This document shows positions 18,086 to 24,746 of a DNA stretch of 64,000 nt, in pieces (position 1 is the first letter of the stretch; each line of letters opens with the position of its first letter). Below the pieces are notes generated by a model. It had not been told where the DNA came from, made no database searches, and saw only the letters and a list, made by a program, of their open reading frames with translations. The stretch comes from Bacteroidaceae bacterium. GTDB lineage: Bacteria; Bacteroidota; Bacteroidia; Bacteroidales; Bacteroidaceae. A program made the position numbers and the translations under genes. The stretch spans positions 31,386 through 95,385 of the forward strand of contig JAFZFZ010000063.1 in the NCBI GenBank assembly GCA_017557005.1. Reading direction: 5' to 3'.

Positions 18086-19366
18086 TTACTGGTTAGCTTC
18101 GTTCTTGGGTTTCTCAGCACGTCTGTTGTCTCTGTGATGGTTGCCCTCTCTGTGATGGCTACCCTCCTTGTGGTGGTTACCTTCTCTATGCTGGTTACCC
18201 TCTCTATGCTGATGGCCCTCTTTCTGCTGGTTACCCTCTCTGTGCTGATGGCCCTCTCTATGCTGTTCGCCACCGCTCTTGCTAGCGGGTTTCTTCTTCT
18301 TTTTCTTCTTCTTGGCATTGTCAAATCGGGTCACGCTATCCTGATCCAGCAGGTCGACGCGCTGAGGCTCCTGCTCGTATCCATCTTCGAGTAGCGACTC
18401 GGGTTTCACGCCCTTCTTGTTGAGGTTGATGATGTCGAAGGCGCGTCGTGTGCTGATGGTGACGAGGTTGGCCGCAAAGCTCTTGTCGGTAGAGTAGGTG
18501 ATCTCGCGTTTGAGGATGTCCGACTTGAAGTGGTAGTATGTGCTGTCCATCGTCTCCAGTGTCACGTCGCGTGCAGGGAATCGCTTGAGCGCCTCCACGT
18601 ATACATCTACCTCATAGTTCATGCAGCACTTCAGCTTGGCACACTGTCCGGCCAGCTTCTGCGGGTTCATTGAGATATCCTGGAATCGGGCTGCGCTGGT
18701 CGATACCGAGGTGAAACTCGTCAGCCAGGTGGCACAGCAGAGTTCGCGTCCGCACGGACCGATACCGCCGATGCGGCCAGCCTCCTGTCGGGCACCGATC
18801 TGCTTCATCTCGATGCGCACCTTGAACACGTCGGCCAGCACCTTGATCAGTTGGCGGAAGTCTACACGTCCGTCGGCAATATAGTAGAAGATAGCCTTGT
18901 TGCCATCGCCCTGATACTCCACGTCGCCAATCTTCATCTCCAGGCCCAGATCCTTGGCAATCTGGCGCGAGCGTATCATCGTATCCTGTTCCTTGGCCTT
19001 GGCCTCGTAGTACTTCTCCATGTCCACCTCACGTGCCTTGCGGTATACGCGGCGCACCTCGGCGTCGCTCTTGATGCGTGCCTTCTTCATCTGCAGCAGC
19101 ACCAGACTACCGGTGAGTGTCACCGTACCTATGTCGTGGCCGGGGCTGGCCTCTACGGCAACGATATCGTCCTTCTCCAGAGGTATCTTGTTACTGTTGA
19201 GGTAGTATCCCTTGCGGGTGTTCTTAAACTGCACCTCCACGAAATCCGTCTCGTCGATATTGCCTGGCACATCTACCAGCCAGTCGAAGACGTTGAGTTG
19301 CTTATCTTGTCGGCCGCATCCCTTGCAACTGATGCCGTTGAGGCCTTGGTTGTTATATTCGCTCAT
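18086..19366 (-). CDS. ricT: PSP1/RicT-family protein with a histidine-rich repeat tail
   Basis: This 426-residue protein matches the RicT (YaaT, PSP1 C-terminal domain) family. In Bacillus, RicT works in an iron-sulfur complex that affects RNA processing. Cysteines lie in C-K-G-C at about residues 15-18, then in C-G-R-E-L-C-C near residue 205 and C-A-K-L-K-C-C near residue 240, matching the expected cluster ligands. After about residue 350 the chain becomes Lys-rich and then holds eight hexapeptides of the form H-R-E-G-N-Q, with about 12 histidines, before a basic end. It lies between holB and gldH on one strand. Confidence 0.88.
   Translation of the reverse strand: MSEYNNQGLNGISCKGCGRQDKQLNVFDWLVDVPGNIDETDFVEVQFKNTRKGYYLNSNKIPLEKDDIVAVEASPGHDIGTVTLTGSLVLLQMKKARIKSDAEVRRVYRKAREVDMEKYYEAKAKEQDTMIRSRQIAKDLGLEMKIGDVEYQGDGNKAIFYYIADGRVDFRQLIKVLADVFKVRIEMKQIGARQEAGRIGGIGPCGRELCCATWLTSFTSVSTSAARFQDISMNPQKLAGQCAKLKCCMNYEVDVYVEALKRFPARDVTLETMDSTYYHFKSDILKREITYSTDKSFAANLVTISTRRAFDIINLNKKGVKPESLLEDGYEQEPQRVDLLDQDSVTRFDNAKKKKKKKKPASKSGGEQHREGHQHREGNQQKEGHQHREGNQHREGNHHKEGSHHREGNHHRDNRRAEKPKNEANQ
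18127..18270 (-). repeat. 18-bp tandem repeat coding the RicT tail
   Basis: Eight 18-bp units encode hexapeptides with consensus [HQ]-[RK]-E-G-[NHS]-[QH]. The units differ mainly by single bases, which suggests repeated slippage or unequal exchange. Copy number changes would stay in frame. Confidence 0.8.
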
Positions 19367-19477
19367 TCTATATTTTATGTCTATGGTCTATGTTTAGGGT
19401 TTAGTGTTAACAACTTTGTTGTTGAGCTTCAGCTGCGCTCGCTGGCACAAACCTTTAGGGTACCTACCGGATGGCTC

Positions 19478-19505
19478 ATTCAACATTCAACTTTCAACAT
19501 TCAAC
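19478..19505. repeat. Heptad repeat in the gap between holB and ricT
   Basis: Four head-to-tail 7-nt units read ATTCAAC, ATTCAAC, TTTCAAC, ATTCAAC. The reverse complement is GTTGAAT, close to the GTTGAGN units at 12879-12906. AT-rich TTTTCAA steps follow and run into the holB stop. The rest of the gap (19367-19477) holds AACAACTTTGTTGTT, a small hairpin, and no gene. Confidence 0.7.
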
Positions 19506-19516
19506 CTTTTCAATTT

Positions 19517-20641
19517 TCAATTTTTCAAAAGCATAATCATCTTCAGAGCCAGGTCGAAGAACACCATCTTGGCGTTCACGTTCTGCTCGATGTGTCGCTG
19601 CGCCTCACTCAGTTCGTCCATGATGCCGAATATGTTCTTCTCATTTACGAAGGGGGCAAAGCGTGAGGTGAAGTTTGCCTCATCAGCATTCATGTAGTTT
19701 ATCTCGGGTCGGCGGAAGTTGCATACGAAGCTCTCGCGTATCATGCGCTGGCAGTAGATGAGGAAGTTCTTCTGCGGCTCGCGTCCCATTGCCGCCACCG
19801 TTTCTGACCATTGGCGCATGCCCTTGAGGTCGCGCATATACGACTTTCGCATCAGCGTCATAAACAGTTCGATGTGCTCCTTCGCGCTGTTGCCCAGGTG
19901 TATCGTCTCCACCGCCTGTCGCCAGTTGCCTGCCGCGGCGTGTGCTATCTGTCGGGCGTCGGCATCCACCAGTCCGAACCTCTCACACAAGGCACGCGCA
20001 ATCAGTCCCTCCTCGATGGGGCGCAGCGTCAGTCGTTGCACGCGACTCTGTATGGTGGGCAACAGCAGGTCGGGGTTCTCTGCTACCAGCAGGAATACCG
20101 TCTGGGCGGGCGGCTCCTCTATCATCTTCAGCAGCTTGTTTGAGCACTCGCCGTTCATCTTCTCCGCCATCCAGATGATCATCACCTTGTAGCCACCTTC
20201 GCTCGATTTCAGCGTCAGCTTGCGTATGATCTCCTCGCTTTGCGAAGCATAGATCATTCCCTGCTGGTTTTCAGCGCCTATGTGGTCCATCCACTGGTTC
20301 AGATTCATGTAAGGCGTTTCCAATGCTGCCTGTCTCCATCTGTCGATGAAGTCATCGCTATATGCCGGTTTGTTCGAGTCCTTCTTGTATATGGGGAAGG
20401 CAAAGTGCAGGTCTGGGTGCACCAGCTTGTCAAACTTCTTGCACGAGGGGCACTCGCCACAGGCATCGCTCCCGTTGCGGTGTGCACAGCAAAGGTATCG
20501 CGCATAGGCCAACGCCACCGCCAGCTTACCCGTTCCCTCGGGGCCACAGATGAGCTGTGCATGCGGGATACGTCCCTCTGCCACCGCCTGACGCAGCATA
20601 TCCAGCGCGCCGTCCTGTCCTATGATATCCTTGAAGTACAC
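19517..20641 (-). CDS. holB: DNA polymerase III delta-prime subunit
   Basis: This clamp-loader AAA+ protein has F-K-D-I-I-G-Q at its start, a P-loop G-P-E-G-T-G-K near residue 35, a zinc-site cluster C-C-A-H ... C-G-E-C-P-S-C at about residues 53-70, and the helicase-like segment N-K-L-L-K-M-I-E-E-P-P. I chose the GTG at 20641 (M-Y-F-K-D-I-I-G-Q). The frame is open for a further 105 bases upstream, but that stretch reads as AT-rich intergenic DNA and is not typical of the family. Length is 374 residues. It is the first gene of a holB-ricT-gldH run, an arrangement common in Bacteroidales. Confidence 0.92.
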   Translation of the reverse strand: MYFKDIIGQDGALDMLRQAVAEGRIPHAQLICGPEGTGKLAVALAYARYLCCAHRNGSDACGECPSCKKFDKLVHPDLHFAFPIYKKDSNKPAYSDDFIDRWRQAALETPYMNLNQWMDHIGAENQQGMIYASQSEEIIRKLTLKSSEGGYKVMIIWMAEKMNGECSNKLLKMIEEPPAQTVFLLVAENPDLLLPTIQSRVQRLTLRPIEEGLIARALCERFGLVDADARQIAHAAAGNWRQAVETIHLGNSAKEHIELFMTLMRKSYMRDLKGMRQWSETVAAMGREPQKNFLIYCQRMIRESFVCNFRRPEINYMNADEANFTSRFAPFVNEKNIFGIMDELSEAQRHIEQNVNAKMVFFDLALKMIMLLKN

Positions 20642-20965
20642 TTCAATTTTTAATTTCCAGTTTATGAATTGCGAAGATACGGATAATTCTTGAGAATGCA
20701 CAACTAAACTTGAAATAAAATCCAAACAGAAAGGTAAAGCCTTCATGGATGTGGTCGGCTTCGCATTCCTCTTGCCGAGGGAGACGGTGCTGTCAGTATC
20801 GATAAGAACGGTATGGAGCAGGATGAAATATACATCCCAGTCGCCATATTATCAGTGCACTTACAGAGTTGTAAGTATTTTGTAAGTTTATTGCAAGGCA
20901 ATTCGCTTGTGTATTCGAGCCAAATAGCTTTCCTTTGCATCGACAAACCGCAAAACTTACCGTAT

Positions 20966-21835
20966 ATGAACCGAACAACTTTATTTCTCGCTTCTTGCTT
21001 ATGCCTGCTATTGTTCCCTTTGACGACTCGTGCCACGGGCCTGCAGGCCGACATTGTTGTCATCGATGGTGAGACGTGGAGCCTCTTGGCCTCTCCCCTG
21101 AATGGCGACGATTCAATCTATAAGCGCGTAGATGAATTTCTCCCTAAAGGCCGTTGCCAGAGCACAGCCAACTGGAAAGGGTTCATTGGATGCTGGGAGA
21201 TTATTGGCGGCAATCTCTACCTCAAGAAGATTGTCGCTGACATGTGGGATGAGCAAAAGCGAGAAAGCTATGAACTGGAGTTTGATGCCGCTGCGCTTAA
21301 GCCTATATTGAAAGAGTATTATACCAAACATGGCATCCGCGCCAAGTGGTTCAGTAAAGAGAGGTTGATTATAGGTAGAGGTAATCTCGTCACGTACATC
21401 CATGGCGGATACCTCCGAAACCACGAGGAGGAACTGGTGGTGTCCATCGAGAATGGTCGCATCACTCAGCAGGAGCATTGGCACAATAAGAAGGTGATGG
21501 AGGGGTGGAGTTGTAGTGAAGCAGACTTTCCTAAAACGGGTAGCGAGATAATCAAACAGTTTCCACTCGATCAGTTTTCCGAACTGGCAACGCGACGCGT
21601 CATCGTACATATGAAGAATATCTCATTGACTCCCGACGGACACTTCAACGACTGCGATGTCACTTTTACCTGGATGGGCACCAAGCAAAGAGAAGAAGAC
21701 CCCAATCACCCGATTATCGTGGCGCTGAAGGAGACAATACGTAAGATGTGTCCTTGGGAGGTAGTCTACCTTCACGGCAAGCATACAGTCAGTAATCCCA
21801 ATGGATGGTTCACTATACTTTTGGGTAAGAGATAA
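20966..21835 (+). CDS. Secreted protein of unknown function
   Basis: I use the ATG at 20966 because it begins a clear signal peptide (M-N-R-T-T-L-F-L-A-S-C-L-C-L-L-L-F) ending near T-R-A-T. The reading frame extends upstream to 20813 but that part has no signal. The mature part is about 265 residues, with charged mixed helix and strand. It includes repeated W-K-G-F-I-G-C-W-E-I and N-G-W-F-T-I-L-L-G-K-R at the end. I recognise no family. It stands alone between holB (divergent) and the paired lipoproteins. Confidence 0.75.
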   Translation: MNRTTLFLASCLCLLLFPLTTRATGLQADIVVIDGETWSLLASPLNGDDSIYKRVDEFLPKGRCQSTANWKGFIGCWEIIGGNLYLKKIVADMWDEQKRESYELEFDAAALKPILKEYYTKHGIRAKWFSKERLIIGRGNLVTYIHGGYLRNHEEELVVSIENGRITQQEHWHNKKVMEGWSCSEADFPKTGSEIIKQFPLDQFSELATRRVIVHMKNISLTPDGHFNDCDVTFTWMGTKQREEDPNHPIIVALKETIRKMCPWEVVYLHGKHTVSNPNGWFTILLGKR

Positions 21836-21881
21836 TATAAGTAATTCGTTCTGGATGTCGGATGGGAAGTTCGCCTTATTG

Positions 21882-22026
21882 TTTGCCTTTCTTCCAAAGT
21901 TTTTTGTAAGTTTGCGTAGTACTAATGAGTAATAAGATCAGGATTTGGAAAGGAGTGTCTACGCCAATTCTCTTTAAGTCTTATGGCTCCTTTGTAATGG
22001 TTGAGGGTGAATTAAAGTGTTATTAG
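21882..22026 (+). CDS. Possible 33-residue small protein with its own promoter
   Basis: TTTG at 21882-21885 and TAAGTTTG at 21907-21914 form a near-consensus promoter with a 21-base spacer. Eleven bases later an ATG at 21925 opens a 33-codon frame ending at 22026 (M-S-N-K-I-R-I-W-K-G-V-S-T-P-I-L-F-K). The bases around the -7 element resemble those of the promoter at 23976-24007. The coding call is weak because the frame is short. The rest of 21836-22163 shows no other gene, only a 20-nt palindrome. Confidence 0.3.
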
Positions 22027-22130
22027 GGATTAGATGTAAGGGGATACATATGTTGTTTGTTAATGTTAAGATGGCGTTTGTGTTCTTTAAATGCAATAGG
22101 ACTTCTTTATCTTCGTTCTCTCATAGAATG

Positions 22131-22150
22131 ACATATCCCCGGGGATATGT
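22131..22150. repeat. Perfect 20-nt palindrome
   Basis: ACATATCCCCGGGGATATGT is its own reverse complement with no loop. It lies 13 bases beyond the stop of the minus-strand lipoprotein gene at 22164. It could be a protein-binding site; without a loop and a T run it is not a standard terminator. Confidence 0.7.
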
Positions 22151-22163
22151 GCAATGGGATTAG

Positions 22164-23144
22164 TTAGAAACGATAACTAGCAGATATGCCAATTTCCCTT
22201 TCAGTGGATGAAGGTGTCATACTTTTGTTACTTCTGTAGTTGAAGATTTGGAAAGCAATATTGTATTTGCCAAAACTGTATCCGAATGCAAATCCCTTCA
22301 TGGGTACCATGCCTAACAAGTTGCCTCCCCATTTCCCGTCAAGGAATAAATGTTTCGTCTTTTTAGATAAATTGATACGTGCATAGCCATAAAATGGAAT
22401 GTCGTCTATGACACCATTGTGGAAACCTGGTCCAATACCTGCGCCAATCTCCAAATGTGGATTTAGCTGATATCCTACATTTAGTAATACAGCAAAAGCA
22501 GAGGTCCCTTCTTCAGTTCCCCAAAAAGTAGAGAAACCATTTGTAAGTCCCTTGTTGCTGGTGCTTGTTGGAGTTGGTGTTAGTGATGATGTCAGTGGGT
22601 CATAGGTGCTATCTTTATTATTCTCTACATGAGAGTGGCATTTTAAGAATGGTGGGGCGTTTAGAGCATCGAATGCAGGGTGACAGCGTAAGCCGCAAGT
22701 GTGATTACAACATTGTTTGTCATGTGAAGGATGGTAGCATAAACCATTAAAAGCAGGATTTGTCCACACTGAATCGTGTAATTTGCGGTAGTTCGCATAA
22801 TAGGCAGGACGGCCACTTACGGTGATAGAGGAAATCTTGGTGATGAACAATCCACGTTTCTTCTCAACTATGTATTGAGGCTCGAGTAAGATATCCGCAT
22901 TGCCATATTTTATCAATGCCTCATGTTCTACAGCTTGTTTAACGTTATCCTCACCGCCACGGAGTAGCTTTGCATTGGGGTGCAAAGTGTGGGTGATTCG
23001 ATGCTCTGTTGTTGGGATAATATCAACAACGGTAACACTCTTTAAGTTATCTTGAGTATATGCAGTGCGTGCTGTTCTGTTTACAGTATTACACGATGTC
23101 AATAATGTGGTTATGCCCATCAAAAGAATAAAAATCCTTTTCAT
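22164..23144 (-). CDS. Lipoprotein with a Cys/His-rich middle and a barrel-like end
   Basis: This 326-residue protein has a lipoprotein signal (M-K-R-I-F-I-L-L-M-G-I-T-T-L-L-T-S-C, Cys18). The first 130 residues are paralogous to the neighbour at 23154-23606 and share N-V-K-Q-A and S-S-I-T-V-S-G-R-P-A. A segment rich in Cys and His follows (about residues 135-175, C-N-H-T-C-G-L-R-C-H). A Ser/Thr/Pro linker then leads to about 120 residues of alternating strands ending in S-A-S-Y-R-F, like the end of an outer-membrane barrel. No named family is recognised. Nine bases separate it from the neighbour, so the two form an operon. Confidence 0.75.
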   Translation of the reverse strand: MKRIFILLMGITTLLTSCNTVNRTARTAYTQDNLKSVTVVDIIPTTEHRITHTLHPNAKLLRGGEDNVKQAVEHEALIKYGNADILLEPQYIVEKKRGLFITKISSITVSGRPAYYANYRKLHDSVWTNPAFNGLCYHPSHDKQCCNHTCGLRCHPAFDALNAPPFLKCHSHVENNKDSTYDPLTSSLTPTPTSTSNKGLTNGFSTFWGTEEGTSAFAVLLNVGYQLNPHLEIGAGIGPGFHNGVIDDIPFYGYARINLSKKTKHLFLDGKWGGNLLGMVPMKGFAFGYSFGKYNIAFQIFNYRSNKSMTPSSTEREIGISASYRF

Positions 23145-23153
23145 AAGCGTTTC

Positions 23154-23606
23154 TTACTTTAATAAACTATCTAGCAAACGATCTTCTTCTTTCGCAGAGT
23201 TTTTATAATGGTGGCGGAAGAATGGATTACACCATACGGAGTCATTAAGTGAGTGGAAGTTTTTATATGTAGCAGGACGGCCACTTACGGTAATGGACGA
23301 TACCCAATCAAAACACAAGAAACGAGTGGTTGTAATTGAGTAGGTTGCGTCTACCAGTACATCGGCATTGCCATTCTGTAAAAGTGCTTCTTGAATGGCT
23401 GCTTGTTTCACGTTCTCCATGCCGCCACGTCTTACTGAAGGGCTGGGGCTTGATGTAAAGATTATCCGTTCTGGAGATACCTCAAGGTCTGCAACTGTGG
23501 CCGAAAGCAGTGATGCGGGTGATTCGACAGTCTTTGAAGTCTTTGTAATTGTGTGACAAGACACCATAGACAGAACTAAGCCTGTTAACAAGAAAAGTTT
23601 TTTCAT
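23154..23606 (-). CDS. Short lipoprotein paralogous to its neighbour
   Basis: This 150-residue lipoprotein has Cys17 in M-K-K-L-F-L-L-T-G-L-V-L-S-M-V-S-C. Its domain matches the N-terminal half of the 22164-23144 product: E-N-V-K-Q-A-A-I-Q-E-A-L, G-N-A-D-V-L-V, S-S-I-T-V-S-G-R-P-A and D-S-V-W-C-N-P-F-F. It stops where the neighbour continues into the Cys/His segment and barrel. The ATG at 23606 is preferred over the open frame upstream to 23726, because it gives a clean signal peptide. The role is unknown; the shared domain may be a small trafficking or surface unit. Confidence 0.78.
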   Translation of the reverse strand: MKKLFLLTGLVLSMVSCHTITKTSKTVESPASLLSATVADLEVSPERIIFTSSPSPSVRRGGMENVKQAAIQEALLQNGNADVLVDATYSITTTRFLCFDWVSSITVSGRPATYKNFHSLNDSVWCNPFFRHHYKNSAKEEDRLLDSLLK

Positions 23607-23622
23607 AATAAATTTCTTTGCC

Positions 23623-23703
23623 TCACTGTTCCCATATTTGGCCTTTATAATAAAATAGGGTGCAGGAACATATTGTCTCACCCAATCTGTAGGCTTCTCG
23701 CAT
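23623..23703 (-). CDS. Possible 26-residue leader peptide
   Basis: A short frame (M-R-E-A-Y-R-L-G-E-T-I-C-S-C-T-L-F-Y-Y-K) ends 16 bases before the ATG of the short lipoprotein. It lies in the leader of about 320 bases that runs from the promoter at 23930-23961. Its closeness to the next start suggests translational coupling or a leader role, but it may be chance. Confidence 0.25.
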   Translation of the reverse strand: MREAYRLGETICSCTLFYYKGQIWEQ

Positions 23704-23929
23704 TGCCTTTGGTACGGATAAGACAATAGCCCACACCTTATTGATATATCATACTCTCTACAAACAAAATGTTCATAGAGTGATAAGTCAACGATGTGGC
23801 GCTACTGTCATCATCTTCGTACCATAGGAATTTTGCGAGAATTCACAGATTGAAGATAATTTCAATAACACCCTTAACTAGTAAGTTACTCCTCTTGCTG
23901 ATTACGCTATAATCTTACGAGAAGTAGGG

Positions 23930-23961
23930 CAAAGGTATGAAAACTTTTTATACACCACAAA
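23930..23961 (-). promoter_or_regulatory. Promoter of the paired lipoprotein operon
   Basis: On the minus strand TTTG (23961-23958) is followed after 20 bases by TACCTTTG (23937-23930), near-perfect consensus. It implies a leader of about 320 bases before the start at 23606. Apart from the small frame at 23623-23703 the stretch 23607-24037 shows no gene. Confidence 0.6.
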
Positions 23962-23975
23962 CAATCGTGGCATTA

Positions 23976-24007
23976 TTTGACGTTTCGCCAAAGTTTTTGT
24001 ATATTTG
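23976..24007 (+). promoter_or_regulatory. Promoter of the DUF6078 gene
   Basis: TTTG at 23976-23979 and TATATTTG at 24000-24007 are spaced by 20 bases. The start codon follows 30 bases later. This promoter and the divergent one at 23930-23961 nearly abut, so one bound factor could affect both. Confidence 0.6.
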
Positions 24008-24037
24008 CGTATTGCTAATAATCTATAAAATAAGGAT

Positions 24038-24481
24038 ATGGGAAAGCCGACAAGGACACTGATGGATGAGAGAATCCCCAAGACATTCTCGCTATGTATT
24101 CATGCGCAATGCCCTATGGCCGACCGCTGCTTGCGCCGTGTGGCGTGGAATGCAATGGTTGCGAGCGAAGAGCGTGTCTCTATCATCAGTCCTATGCGTG
24201 CTCTGCAGGGTGATGACTGCCGCTATTTCCGCCCTGCCCAACGCGTCACCTATGCCCGCGGCTTCCGTGGCATGCAGTCTCAGATGCTCCCTGCTCAGTA
24301 TATGGCATTCAGTCAGCGGCTGACAAACCACTTCTCGCGCAACAGCTACTATGAGCGTCGTCGTGGCGATCGCTTGTGCTCGCCTGCCGACATAGCCTTT
24401 ATCCGCGAGGTGCTTTCCTCGATCGGATTGTCCCACTTGGAATTCGACGCTTACGAAGAGCACTACAACTTCGTTGACTAA
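24038..24481 (+). CDS. DUF6078-like protein
   Basis: This 147-residue cytoplasmic protein shows the layout of DUF6078, a Bacteroidetes family of unknown function. A cysteine pair lies in C-P-M-A-D-R-C-L-R, then I-I-S-P, then C-R-Y-F-R. A basic stretch reads N-H-F-S-R-N-S-Y-Y-E-R-R-R-G-D-R and the acidic end is F-D-A-Y-E-E-H-Y. The conserved C-x5-C with basic helices hints at metal or nucleic-acid binding; that is inference. It is a single gene with its own promoter. Confidence 0.75.
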   Translation: MGKPTRTLMDERIPKTFSLCIHAQCPMADRCLRRVAWNAMVASEERVSIISPMRALQGDDCRYFRPAQRVTYARGFRGMQSQMLPAQYMAFSQRLTNHFSRNSYYERRRGDRLCSPADIAFIREVLSSIGLSHLEFDAYEEHYNFVD

Positions 24482-24570
24482 TTGTATTCTTGCCCAGCAT
24501 AGCTCAGTAGCACTTTTTGTATGGTCTGTTCTGCTCGGAATGGCTCTGTATCAGCCAGTACTTACGGCTA

Positions 24571-24628
24571 AGTACTCGAGTACTTGTATGTCAGTACTGC
24601 AGTACTTAGCCTTCGGTACTCGAGTACT
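24571..24628. repeat. Cluster of three AGTACT palindromes
   Basis: Three units of the form AGTACT-2 nt-AGTACT occur: AGTACTCGAGTACT at 24571-24584, AGTACTGCAGTACT at 24593-24606, and GGTACTCGAGTACT at 24615-24628. The first two are perfect 14-nt palindromes. A larger inverted repeat, GGCTAAGTACT/AGTACTTAGCC, joins the first to the second. No gene is seen in 24482-24746. Confidence 0.8.
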
Positions 24629-24670
24629 GACAAAGAAAACGATGTTTCGATAAGGACTGGAAATAAAAAA

Positions 24671-24697
24671 GAGGGTGCGTCGTTTTGACACACCCTC
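24671..24697 (-). terminator. Terminator of the calycin-like protein gene
   Basis: GAGGGTG/CACCCTC forms the base of the stem, extended by CGTC/GACA pairing around a TTTT-containing loop. The plus-strand A run at 24661-24670 gives a T run on the minus strand. Confidence 0.75.
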
Positions 24698-24746
24698 TTT
24701 CATTCGCTAATAGGTTTGTTGGGTTAACAACGAGTTGTTAGCTATA

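Noticed and set aside
20813..20965. Extended N-terminus of the secreted protein at 20966
   Set aside because: The signal peptide begins at 20966. The upstream stretch has the composition of non-coding DNA.
24571..24628. CRISPR-like array
   Set aside because: The units are palindromic, too short and unevenly spaced, and no cas gene is present.
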